Below are positions 45,660 to 54,228 of a stretch of DNA of 64,000 nucleotides, in pieces. This stretch comes from Pseudomaricurvus albidus. GTDB taxonomy: Bacteria > Pseudomonadota > Gammaproteobacteria > Pseudomonadales > Cellvibrionaceae. The translations under genes were made by a program, and so were the position numbers. Under the pieces are notes generated by a model. That model searched no databases, was not told where the DNA came from, and saw only the letters and a program-made list of their open reading frames with translations. The stretch is from contig NZ_JAHKRS010000001.1 of NCBI RefSeq assembly GCF_018863235.1, forward strand, positions 558,001 to 622,000. The letters run 5' to 3'. The stretch's first letter is position 1. Each line of letters begins with the position of its first letter.

Positions 45660-46586
45660 TTACAGTTGGGTGCCGGTGGCAAAACGGTCGCCGTGACCGT
45701 TGAGGATATCGCGCACCGCCAGCGCTTTCTTGCCGGGCAGTTGCAGCTGGCTCAGAGACAGGGCGCCGTCACCACAGGCGACCACGATTCCCTGGTTATC
45801 GGCTCGGAGAACGGTGCCGGGGGTTCCTTGCCCGTCGCTCAATTGGCATTCCCAGACCCGGATACGATCCTTGCCCTGGCTGAAATACGCCACTGGGAAG
45901 GGGTTAAACGCCCGGATCTGGTCGTACAGGACCGACGCCGGTTGCTGCCAGTCGATGGCCGCTTCTTCCTTGGTCAGTTTGGAGGCGTAGCAGGCCAGGC
46001 TGTCATCCTGCTTTTCCGGTTTCAGGGTTTGTTGCTCGATCTGGGTCAGGGCTTCAAGCAGGGCCGGGCCACCCTGGGTGAGCAGTTTGTCGTGCAGGCT
46101 GCCGCCGGTATCCTCAGTGCTGATCGGGCAGTGGGTTTTGATCAGCATATCGCCGGTATCGAGACCAATGTCCATCTGCATGATGGTGATGCCGGTTTCG
46201 CGGTCGCCGGCGGCAATGGCTCGCTGAATCGGCGCGGCGCCTCGCCAGCGGGGCAACAGCGAGGCGTGCACATTGATGCAGCCAAAGCGGGGGGCATCCA
46301 GAACCGGTTGCGGCAACAGCAGTCCGTAAGCCACGACCACCATCACATCGGCATTGAGTCCGGTGAGGGTGTCCAGTGCGCCGTCTTCTTTAAAGTTGAC
46401 CGGCTGAAACACGGTCAAACGGTGTTGTTCGGCCAGCTGCTTGACCGGACTGGCCACCAGTTTTTTGCCGCGACCGGCGGGGCGATCGGGCTGTGTGTAA
46501 ACGCCCACTATCTCGTGATCACTGTCGATCAGGCACTGCAGGTGGTGAGCGGCAAAGTCCGGGGTGCCGGCAAAGATCAGACGCAT
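45660..46586 (-). CDS. fmt: Methionyl-tRNA formyltransferase
   Basis: Fmt formylates the initiator Met-tRNA. The 308-residue protein shows [40 protein letters not shown] and the active-site region [20 protein letters not shown] followed by [16 protein letters not shown]. The C-terminal OB-like tRNA-binding domain is present. It lies between def and rsmB. A terminator-like hairpin lies in the 92-base gap after def, which may lower read-through into fmt. Confidence 0.97.
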   Translation of the reverse strand: MRLIFAGTPDFAAHHLQCLIDSDHEIVGVYTQPDRPAGRGKKLVASPVKQLAEQHRLTVFQPVNFKEDGALDTLTGLNADVMVVVAYGLLLPQPVLDAPRFGCINVHASLLPRWRGAAPIQRAIAAGDRETGITIMQMDIGLDTGDMLIKTHCPISTEDTGGSLHDKLLTQGGPALLEALTQIEQQTLKPEKQDDSLACYASKLTKEEAAIDWQQPASVLYDQIRAFNPFPVAYFSQGKDRIRVWECQLSDGQGTPGTVLRADNQGIVVACGDGALSLSQLQLPGKKALAVRDILNGHGDRFATGTQL

Positions 46587-46624
46587 GGTACTTCCATCGT
46601 TAAGTCGTATTGAGGTCGTATTAC

Positions 46625-46650
46625 AAAAAAAGGGAAGTCAGACTTCCCTT
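46625..46650 (-). terminator. Rho-independent terminator between def and fmt (minus strand)
   Basis: On the minus strand AAGGGAAGT pairs with ACTTCCCTT around CTG, and seven T follow (bases 46631-46625). This is a good intrinsic terminator reading from def towards fmt. It lies 28 bases after the def stop. The genes are usually co-transcribed, so it may act as an attenuator or force fmt to use its own promoter in a very short gap. Confidence 0.75.
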
Positions 46651-46678
46651 GCTGTTCACGGTATGTCGCTGTTCCTGT

Positions 46679-47191
46679 CTAGCCGCTGGCTTGCAGCCGG
46701 TGAGCTTTTTCCAGCTTTTTGCGAATGCGCTGGCGCTTGACGGGCGACACATAATCGACAAACAGTTTGCCTTTCAGGTGATCCAGCTCGTGCTGAATGC
46801 AGGTGGCCAGAAGACCATCGGGCTCCAGAGTAAAGGGTTCTCCGTTGCGGTCGAGTGCTTTGACAATGATGTTGGACGGACGATCGATGGTTTCATAGAA
46901 ACCGGGAACCGACAGACAGCCTTCGTCGTAGGGCAGGGTGTCGTCGTCCAGCACCGTCACTTCCGGGTTAATAAACACCAGCGGATCGCTCTGGTCCTCG
47001 GAAATGTCCATCACCACCACCTGTTGGTGAACATTGACCTGGGTGGCGGCCAAGCCGATACCGGGCGCGTCGTACATGGTCTCGAACATATCGTCGATCA
47101 GTTGACGGATAGAGTCGTCTACCGTCTCGACGGGCTTGGCCTCAGTACGCAGGCGGGGGTCGGGAAATTCCAGTATCTTTAATATAGCCAT
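46679..47191 (-). CDS. def: Peptide deformylase
   Basis: Def removes the formyl group from nascent proteins and is a metalloenzyme (Fe2+). The 170-residue protein has the three family motifs: [18 protein letters not shown] (Cys ligand) and [12 protein letters not shown] (HExxH ligands). It leads the def-fmt-rsmB group and is divergent from the LysM gene across 257 bases. Confidence 0.97.
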   Translation of the reverse strand: MAILKILEFPDPRLRTEAKPVETVDDSIRQLIDDMFETMYDAPGIGLAATQVNVHQQVVVMDISEDQSDPLVFINPEVTVLDDDTLPYDEGCLSVPGFYETIDRPSNIIVKALDRNGEPFTLEPDGLLATCIQHELDHLKGKLFVDYVSPVKRQRIRKKLEKAHRLQASG

Positions 47192-47448
47192 AGTTCTTGG
47201 TGTGACAAACTTCTAGTAAAAAGGTAACAAGCGCTGATAACATTATGAATCATACAGCATTTAAGTGTTGGGGCTGGTGATTTTCCTTTAGTGGCTACCT
47301 GCCCGGCTTCGTTTTGGGGTGAAGCCAGGTGGACGGGTCGGGAAAATAACTGCCGCGTCTTTGATTCTACAAATGGAACCAGCACGAGTGTTCGTCCAGC
47401 TATTATAACGTCAACTGCTGGCGGACCGAACAAACAGGATCGGTTTCT

Positions 47449-48468
47449 ATGAAAAAACTAGCGTTTGCCTTCTTTGCTTTGTGTTTATCTCTTTCTGCCC
47501 TGGCGGATGAGGTGCGTTTGAAGGACCCACACCCTGATCGCTACACCGTAGTGAAAGGCGATACTCTCTGGGATATTTCAGGAACCTTCCTGCAAAATCC
47601 GTGGATGTGGCCGGAAATCTGGCAAGTGAACCCACAGATTGAAAACCCCCACCTGATCTATCCGGGCGATGTGATCAAGCTGGTCTATCTCGACGGCAGA
47701 CCCCGTCTGACCCTGGAGCGGGGCACCCGCAACGTCAAATTGTCCCCCCAAGTCCGGGCGATTCCGCTGGATGAAGCCATCCCGGCCATTCCACTGGACG
47801 AGATCAATAACTTCCTGAGCCGCAGCCGTGTCGTGACCGCTGCGGAAATGGAAGCCGCTCCCCACGTTCTGACGGGTGCCGAGCAGCATCTGGTGGTCGG
47901 TGCCGGTGACCAGCTGTATGCGCGTGGCGATTTCAGCGATGGTGCCCAGGTCTACGGGGTGTATCGCGGTGGCCAGCGCTTTATCGATCCGCAAACCAAT
48001 GAGTTGTTGGGGCTGCAGGCCCTGGATATCGGCACGGTGAAGATCCGTGATGAGCAGGGCGATCTGGGCACTTTCGATGTGACCCGCTCGGTGGAAGAGA
48101 TCCGCATTGCCGACCGTTTGCTGCCCCATGAAGAGCGCGCTATCGAATCCACTTTCTATCCATCCCGTCCTGAAGAAGGTCTTGAGGGTGTCATCATGGC
48201 CGTTGAAGGCGGCCTGACCCAGGTGGGTCGTATGGACGTTGTTGCCTTTAACCGCGGTGAGCGTGAAGGCGTGGAAGTGGGTAACGTCTTTGCCATCTAT
48301 AAAGATGGTGGTGCGATTCGCGATCGGGTCAAGGGTGATGTGGTGAAGCTGCCCGACGAGAAAGCCGGTCTGATGATGGTGTTCCGCACCTTTGAAAAAA
48401 TGAGTCTGGCACTGGTGCTGGAAGCCTCCCGTCCTCTGGCGGTGAACGACAAGGCGCGTCATCCCTAA
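47449..48468 (+). CDS. LysM domain periplasmic protein
   Basis: The 339-residue protein has a signal peptide (about residues 1-20, ending LSALAD). A LysM peptidoglycan-binding domain follows at about 30-80 (RYTVVKGDTLWDISGTFL, NPWMWPEIWQVNPQI, LIYPGDVIKL). The long C-terminal part (about 110-339) has no domain I recognise. The same LysM gene stands between def and dprA in Pseudomonas. It probably binds the cell wall; an enzymatic role is not visible. Confidence 0.87.
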   Translation: MKKLAFAFFALCLSLSALADEVRLKDPHPDRYTVVKGDTLWDISGTFLQNPWMWPEIWQVNPQIENPHLIYPGDVIKLVYLDGRPRLTLERGTRNVKLSPQVRAIPLDEAIPAIPLDEINNFLSRSRVVTAAEMEAAPHVLTGAEQHLVVGAGDQLYARGDFSDGAQVYGVYRGGQRFIDPQTNELLGLQALDIGTVKIRDEQGDLGTFDVTRSVEEIRIADRLLPHEERAIESTFYPSRPEEGLEGVIMAVEGGLTQVGRMDVVAFNRGEREGVEVGNVFAIYKDGGAIRDRVKGDVVKLPDEKAGLMMVFRTFEKMSLALVLEASRPLAVNDKARHP

Positions 48469-48491
48469 CAGGGTTGGCAGCCAGACTGAAT

Positions 48492-48520
48492 CAAGCCCCG
48501 GCCCTGTCCGGGGCTTGTTG
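48492..48520 (+). terminator. GC-rich hairpin after the LysM gene
   Basis: CAAGCCCCG (48492-48500) pairs with CGGGGCTTG (48509-48517), followed by the T-poor TTGTTGTAT. A second palindrome TCAGGAGC-TT-GCTCCTGA follows at 48523-48540. Together they likely end transcription or insulate dprA. Confidence 0.6.
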
Positions 48521-48574
48521 TATCAGGAGCTTGCTCCTGAACTTTAAAAAATCAAAAACATCAAGGATGATGCT

Positions 48575-49753
48575 ATGAACAAGGAAGGTTCAGGGTTGTC
48601 TTTCGACGACCCGACTCCGTGGTTAATCCCGTTTCTGTTATCTCTCCCCGGGTTTGGGGTGTCCCGCTACTGGCAATTGCGGCACAACAACCTGCCTCTC
48701 GAGCGATTGTTGACCCAGCCTCTGGGCAGCCTGCAGCGTTTCTTTCCCGCCGCTTGCCGGTCGATGTTTAACGAGTTTTATCGCTATCGGGAGCAAAGCC
48801 CGTGCTGGCGAACCTTTGTCGAGCGCCACCTGCCGCTTGTGGATACTGGGGTCGACGTCATAACCCACGAGGATATCCGCTATCCCGAGATGCTAATGGC
48901 CACCGACCAGCCACCGCCGGTGCTGTATGTGCAGGGGGCGGTGGAAGCCCTGTCCATGCCCCAGATCGCGTTTGTGGGCAGTCGTCACGCAACCCCAAAT
49001 GGAAGAGAAAACGCCAGGCAGTTTGCCCGCTACCTCGCCAGTGTGGGATTGGGCGTGACCAGCGGTCTGGCGCAGGGCATCGATGCCTCTGCCCATTTGG
49101 GGGCACTTGAGGGGCATGGGGTAACGCTGGCGGTGATGGGGACCGGTATCGATCGCATTTATCCCGCGCGTCATCGCACCATGGCGCAAGACATTGTCGC
49201 CGGCGGTGGAGCCCTGATTACGGAATTTGCCCCCGGAACGGCGCCTCACAGTGGAAACTTTCCTCGTCGCAACCGCATTATCAGTGGTTTGAGCTTGGGG
49301 GTTGTGGTGGTGGAAGCGGCCCTGAAGAGCGGTTCACTGATTACGGCTCGCTATGCCCTGGAACAAAACCGGGAGGTGTTCGCCATACCCGGTTCCATTC
49401 ACAATCCCCTGAGTCGGGGCTGTCACCGCCTGATTCGGGAAGGCGCGACCCTGGTCGAGACGGCGGAAGATATCGCCCGGGAGTTGAGAGGCTGGGCGCT
49501 GTCAGTTCCGATGGTGGATATCGGCACGACAGCTGTTGAGGGCGCTGAACCCGAGTCGCAGGCGGATCGACTATCCGATGCCTCACCCCAGGAGCAGGCT
49601 CTGCTCAAGGCGGTCGGTTTTGACGTCTGCAACCTCGACGAGCTGGGCGCTCGGGTTGCGCTTTCCACGCCAGAGTTGCTGGCCACTCTGATGCAGCTGG
49701 AACTGCGTGGACTGATCGCCCAGGAGGGTGGCAATATCGTACGTTTAGGGTAA
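48575..49753 (+). CDS. dprA: DNA processing protein DprA (Smf)
   Basis: DprA binds incoming single-stranded DNA during transformation and loads RecA. The 392-residue protein has an N-terminal SAM-like domain and the extended Rossmann domain (about 120-330) with FVGSRHATPNGR, VTSGLAQGIDASAHLGAL, GTGIDRIYPARH and SGNFPRRNRIISGLS. A C-terminal winged-helix (DML1-like) domain follows. Position between the LysM gene and tsaC is as in Pseudomonas. It has full length, so natural uptake of DNA is possible. Confidence 0.95.
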   Translation: MNKEGSGLSFDDPTPWLIPFLLSLPGFGVSRYWQLRHNNLPLERLLTQPLGSLQRFFPAACRSMFNEFYRYREQSPCWRTFVERHLPLVDTGVDVITHEDIRYPEMLMATDQPPPVLYVQGAVEALSMPQIAFVGSRHATPNGRENARQFARYLASVGLGVTSGLAQGIDASAHLGALEGHGVTLAVMGTGIDRIYPARHRTMAQDIVAGGGALITEFAPGTAPHSGNFPRRNRIISGLSLGVVVVEAALKSGSLITARYALEQNREVFAIPGSIHNPLSRGCHRLIREGATLVETAEDIARELRGWALSVPMVDIGTTAVEGAEPESQADRLSDASPQEQALLKAVGFDVCNLDELGARVALSTPELLATLMQLELRGLIAQEGGNIVRLG

Positions 49754-49820
49754 GTTGTGCTTTGCATGCGCTTGAGGTAAGTTGCCGCGCGTATTGTCAC
49801 CATTGAGAAGAGAATTACGG

Positions 49821-50390
49821 ATGGACTGGTCCCGTCACCCAAGCATTCAACGCGCTGCCGACCTGCTCTGGAGCGGTGAGATTATCGCCTACCCCACCGA
49901 GGCCGTGTGGGGATTGGGGTGTTCCCCATTTGATGAGCAGGCGGTGTACAAGCTGCTGGCCCTGAAAAAGCGGGATTACGAGAAAGGCATGATCCTTGTC
50001 GCGGCGGATATTGAACAGTTTGCCGATTATCTGCGCCCGCTGACCGACGAGCAGCGGGCAACCCTGACCGCCTCCTGGCCGGGGCCCAACACCTGGATTG
50101 TGCCGGATCTCGAGAATCAGATTCCCGAGTGGGTCAAAGGTCAGTACGACAGCGTGGCGCTACGGGTCAGTGCGCACCCGTTGGTGGCTGGCCTGTGCCG
50201 GGCCTTTGGTGGGCCGATTGTGTCCACCTCGGCCAACCCGCAGGGTAAGAGCCCGGCCTTGCATCAATGGAAAGTGCATCAGTATTTCAGCGACAGCCTG
50301 GGGATGATTACCCCCGGTGCAGTGGGTGCCGAGGCAAAGCCGACACAGATTCGCGACCTGGTGACCGGTCGGGTTGTGCGAGCCAGTTAA
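49821..50390 (+). CDS. tsaC: Threonylcarbamoyl-AMP synthase (TsaC/YrdC)
   Basis: TsaC makes threonylcarbamoyl-AMP for the t6A37 modification of tRNAs that read ANN codons. The 189-residue protein has the YrdC marks: IIAYPTEAVWGLGC near residue 20, LALKKRDYEKGMILVA with the KRxxxK-like motif, WPGPNTWIVP, and VSTSANPQGKSPA. The ATG at 49821 gives the usual start; the longer reading begins outside the family. It follows dprA by 67 bases. Confidence 0.95.
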   Translation: MDWSRHPSIQRAADLLWSGEIIAYPTEAVWGLGCSPFDEQAVYKLLALKKRDYEKGMILVAADIEQFADYLRPLTDEQRATLTASWPGPNTWIVPDLENQIPEWVKGQYDSVALRVSAHPLVAGLCRAFGGPIVSTSANPQGKSPALHQWKVHQYFSDSLGMITPGAVGAEAKPTQIRDLVTGRVVRAS

Positions 50391-50447
50391 AGGTTTCGCT
50401 GGCAGCTGCCGAGCCCGTACAAATGGCCCGGTTTAGTTCGAGGCTGT

Positions 50448-50461
50448 TTGATGTAACGCAA
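50448..50461 (+). promoter_or_regulatory. FNR/Anr-like box upstream of hemF
   Basis: TTGATGTAACGCAA matches TTGAT-N4-ATCAA at 8 of 10 defined bases. CATGAT at 50484-50489 lies where a -10 box should be if the site is centred at -41.5. hemF is Anr-controlled in Pseudomonas, which supports the call, but the right half is weak. Confidence 0.4.
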
Positions 50462-50488
50462 GTTGCTCGCCATTGGCATAGGGCATGA

Positions 50489-51457
<969 letters not shown>

Positions 51458-51464
51458 CCGATTG

Positions 51465-52301
51465 ATGAACAGCCCCAAGGATCAGTACCGCGTCTTCGGC
51501 AATCCCATTGCCCAATCCAAGTCGCCGCAAATTCATCACCAGTTTGCCGAGCAAACCGGTGAGGCACTGAACTACGAAAAGCAGTTGGTTGAGATCGACG
51601 GTTTTTCTGCTGCCGCCCGTCAGTTTTTTGCTGACGGTGGCAAGGGGCTGAACATCACCGTTCCGTTTAAACTGGATGCGTTTGAATTCGCCACGCAGCT
51701 CACCGAACGGGCGCGCAATGCCGGCGCGGTGAATACGTTAAAAGTGCTGGATGATGGCTCCATTCTGGGGGACAACACCGACGGTCAGGGGATGGTCTCC
51801 GATATTGTCGAACACCTCGGCTGGTCCCTGGCGGGTAAGAATGTTTTAGTGCTGGGTGCCGGCGGCGCGGTGCGCGGTGTACTCCAGCCCCTGTTGGAAC
51901 AATCCCCGGCGAACGTGGTGATTGCCAACCGGACCATTGCCAAAGCCCTGACACTGGTGCGCGAATTCAAGCGCTATGGCAAGGTGCAGGCCTGTGGTTT
52001 TGACGATCTCACCGATCAGCAATTCGACGTAGTGATCAATGGTACGTCTGCCAGTTTGTCTGGTGATCTGCCACCGCTACCGGACTCCTTGCTCACAGAC
52101 AACGCCTGCTGTTATGACATGATGTACGGCGCAGAACCGACCGTCTTCATGCAATGGGCGCAGCAGCATGGGGCCAGTCACATCGCCGACGGACTGGGCA
52201 TGCTGGTAGGTCAGGCCGCAGAAGCTTTTTCTCTGTGGCGCGGTGTTAAACCGGAAGTCAATTCGGTGATCACATCACTGCGGGAACAGCTGCAATCCTA
52301 A
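51465..52301 (+). CDS. aroE: Shikimate dehydrogenase
   Basis: AroE reduces 3-dehydroshikimate to shikimate with NADPH for aromatic amino acid synthesis. The 278-residue protein has the substrate site [18 protein letters not shown], the catalytic Lys in [19 protein letters not shown] and GDNTDGQGM, then the NADP fold [10 protein letters not shown] and the NRT motif. The ATG at 51465 is chosen over the TTG one codon earlier. It follows hemF closely. Confidence 0.96.
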   Translation: MNSPKDQYRVFGNPIAQSKSPQIHHQFAEQTGEALNYEKQLVEIDGFSAAARQFFADGGKGLNITVPFKLDAFEFATQLTERARNAGAVNTLKVLDDGSILGDNTDGQGMVSDIVEHLGWSLAGKNVLVLGAGGAVRGVLQPLLEQSPANVVIANRTIAKALTLVREFKRYGKVQACGFDDLTDQQFDVVINGTSASLSGDLPPLPDSLLTDNACCYDMMYGAEPTVFMQWAQQHGASHIADGLGMLVGQAAEAFSLWRGVKPEVNSVITSLREQLQS

Positions 52302-52320
52302 TCCACAACCTGGCGTTTAA

Positions 52321-52334
52321 TTGATCTAAATCTA
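52321..52334 (+). promoter_or_regulatory. FNR/Anr-like box upstream of the first bacteriohemerythrin gene
   Basis: TTGATCTAAATCTA matches TTGAT-N4-ATCAA at 9 of 10 defined bases. A -10 box TAGAAT lies at 52357-52362. A start at about 52369 puts the FNR-like centre at -41.5, the class II activator position. This suggests induction under low oxygen. Confidence 0.55.
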
Positions 52335-52356
52335 ATAAGTCTTCGAGACCCTGCAC

Positions 52357-52362
52357 TAGAAT
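52357..52362 (+). promoter_or_regulatory. -10 element for the bacteriohemerythrin promoter
   Basis: TAGAAT differs from TATAAT by one base. No clear -35 box is present, and the FNR-like box takes that place, as expected for an activator-dependent promoter. A good ribosome site (CAGGAG) precedes the gene. Confidence 0.45.
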
Positions 52363-52395
52363 CTTCGCCATATTCAGTGTCAGGAGATTAAGTTC

Positions 52396-52848
52396 ATGTC
52401 GCTACAGTGGTCGTCCGATCTGGAAATCGGGATTCCAGTCATTGACAGTCAGCATCAACGCATTGTGGATTACATTAATGGCGTTGAGCGCGCTCACCAA
52501 CATCACAGCCAGGCAGAATTGCTCGAAGTTCTGGACGAGCTGATTGACTACACCCTGTCTCATTTCGCGTTTGAAGAATCGCTGATTGAAGAGGCGGGTT
52601 ACCCTTTCTGTAAAGCCCACAAAAAAGTTCATGCCCTTTTCACTCGCAGAATTCAGGCCTACCAGCAAAGCGCCAAAGCGGGAGAAGACGTTACCGAAGA
52701 GTTGGCCCACACGCTCAAAACCTGGTTGGTGAACCACATCAAACACGATGATCGCGATTACACCGGTGTGGTGAAAGCGAATATGAATGAAGCGACCAAA
52801 CGAGTGAAAACCAAGTCTGGAAGTTGGATGGCCCGGTTGTTTGGCTAA
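52396..52848 (+). CDS. Bacteriohemerythrin 1
   Basis: This single-domain protein binds O2 at a non-heme di-iron centre. The 150 residues hold the full ligand set: His in VIDSQHQRIVDY, HxxxE in SHFAFEESL, HxxxH in KAHKKVHALF, and HxxxxD in NHIKHDDRDY. The C-terminus has a short basic tail ending SGSWMARLFG. It may store or deliver oxygen, or sense it. An FNR-like box upstream links it to low oxygen. A second paralogue follows 76 bases downstream. Confidence 0.93.
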   Translation: MSLQWSSDLEIGIPVIDSQHQRIVDYINGVERAHQHHSQAELLEVLDELIDYTLSHFAFEESLIEEAGYPFCKAHKKVHALFTRRIQAYQQSAKAGEDVTEELAHTLKTWLVNHIKHDDRDYTGVVKANMNEATKRVKTKSGSWMARLFG

Positions 52849-52858
52849 TGTGTTTCTT

Positions 52859-52892
52859 AAGAACACCTGTTTTTGAAGAACATCTGTTTTTG
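52859..52892. repeat. Tandem 17-base direct repeat between the two hemerythrin genes
   Basis: AAGAACACCTGTTTTTG (52859-52875) is followed directly by AAGAACATCTGTTTTTG (52876-52892), with one mismatch. The repeat starts 11 bases after the first gene and may be a slippage duplication or part of a regulatory site for the second gene. Confidence 0.6.
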
Positions 52893-52924
52893 AAACGCAA
52901 CAGTATGCCTGTGCAGGAGGACTT

Positions 52925-53404
52925 ATGACTCGTTTCGTTTGGTCGGAAGAGTTTGAGCTGGGTATCGATATTATCGATCATCAACACCAGCGGATCGTGG
53001 AGTACATCAATCAGATTTACGACATTTCAGCCGCGGACCTGGATGCAGCAACGGGGGAAAATACCGCTGAAATTAAACAGGTGCTGGCCAGCCTGGTGGA
53101 CTACACCGTGTCACACTTCGCGTTTGAAGAAGCGCTGATGGAAGAAGCCGACTATCCGGAACTGTCGGAACACCAATTGGTGCATCGCCAGTTTACCGGT
53201 CTGATTGAGAACCTGAAGGCGCGCTGTGAACAGGGTGAAGAGGTGAGCCAGAAGCTTGCCGCGGTGTTGCAGCAATGGTTGATACAACACATCATGACCG
53301 AAGACAAAGGTTACGCTGAGCTGGTGAAACAACAGTTGTTGGGTATTGAACCGGAACAGCACCGCCACTGGGTGGCGGAAGCCGTGTCCCGCTATTTTCA
53401 ATAG
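52925..53404 (+). CDS. Bacteriohemerythrin 2
   Basis: The 159-residue paralogue of the upstream gene keeps all ligands: IIDHQHQRIVEY, SHFAFEEALMEE, SEHQLVHRQF and QHIMTEDKGYAEL. It differs by an 8-residue longer loop after the first helix (DLDAATGENTAEI) and ends HWVAEAVSRYFQ. A strong GCAGGAGGACTT ribosome site precedes the ATG. It is probably co-transcribed with the first gene. Divergence between the two suggests different oxygen affinity or partners. Confidence 0.93.
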   Translation: MTRFVWSEEFELGIDIIDHQHQRIVEYINQIYDISAADLDAATGENTAEIKQVLASLVDYTVSHFAFEEALMEEADYPELSEHQLVHRQFTGLIENLKARCEQGEEVSQKLAAVLQQWLIQHIMTEDKGYAELVKQQLLGIEPEQHRHWVAEAVSRYFQ

Positions 53405-53429
53405 CGCTTGTAATCTTCGCAGTGATAAT

Positions 53430-54029
53430 TCAGGTCTGGTGTGAGGGGATAGTTTGTTCCGCTTCCGCCAGATACTGATCTTTCAGTTTTACGTAGTTGG
53501 TTGCCGAATAGGTAAAATAATTCATTTCTTTCTCGCTCAGAGGACGAGCCTGTTTGCAGGGTGAGCCGACATACAGGTAACCACTTTCCAGACGTTTTCC
53601 CGGTGGCACCAGTGTGCCGGCACCGATAACTACATCGTCTTCCACCACGGCACCGTCCAGCACGATCGAACCAATACCCACCAACACCCGGTTACCGATG
53701 GTACAGCCGTGGAGGGTAGCGCTGTGCCCGACGGTGACGTCATCACCAATGGTCAGTGGCCAGCCCTCGGGATTGAATGGTCCTTTGTGGGTGATGTGCA
53801 GGACGGTGTTGTCCTGAATACTGGTGCGCTCACCAATCTGAATGCGGTGCATATCGCCACGGGCTGCCACAAACGGCCAGATTGAACTGTCGGCTCCAAT
53901 GTGGATGTCGCCAATAATGCGGGCTGTGGGATCAACATAGACCCGCTCACCCAGTTGTGGCGACATATTCTGAAAAGACATGACCGAGCCCGGGGTAAAG
54001 GCGTTGGGGGTCGCAGTGTTGTCCGTCAT
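53430..54029 (-). CDS. Gamma carbonic anhydrase family protein (left-handed beta-helix)
   Basis: The 199-residue hexapeptide-repeat protein is related to gamma carbonic anhydrases and YrdA/PaaY. It shows ARGDMHRIQIGERTSIQDNTVLH, and the metal-ligand histidines in HITHKG and TVGHSATLHGCTIG. The C-terminal helix has the usual SEKEMNYFTYSATNYVKL. The ATG at 54029 has GGAG seven bases upstream on the minus strand; longer readings lack support. Carbonic anhydrase activity in such proteins is variable. Confidence 0.9.
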   Translation of the reverse strand: MTDNTATPNAFTPGSVMSFQNMSPQLGERVYVDPTARIIGDIHIGADSSIWPFVAARGDMHRIQIGERTSIQDNTVLHITHKGPFNPEGWPLTIGDDVTVGHSATLHGCTIGNRVLVGIGSIVLDGAVVEDDVVIGAGTLVPPGKRLESGYLYVGSPCKQARPLSEKEMNYFTYSATNYVKLKDQYLAEAEQTIPSHQT

Positions 54030-54120
54030 GATCTGGCTCCGGAGTGTCTGGTTATTAAGCGGGGTTCTGAGTAACAGGTTATAAGTCAGTCCCACTTTAG
54101 CATAGGTGGCCTCTTTATTT

Positions 54121-54210
54121 CCCGGACCACTGCCCCCAAATAGACACCCAAGAGGTGTATCATAGGCCCATACGATCATGTTTCCGGCCGCTCCCGGATC
54201 AGTGCCCCCA
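54121..54210. repeat. 18-base direct repeat upstream of prlC
   Basis: CCCGGACCACTGCCCCCA (54121-54138) recurs as CCCGGATCAGTGCCCCCA (54193-54210), with two mismatches. The copies are 72 bases apart in the divergent region between the gamma carbonic anhydrase gene and prlC. The second copy ends 18 bases before the prlC start. Confidence 0.4.
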
Positions 54211-54228
54211 CACGAGGTAAACGACTTT

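Noticed and set aside
45579-46613. 344-residue open frame opposite fmt
   Set aside because: It is antisense to fmt and the end of rsmB and shows no recognisable domain.
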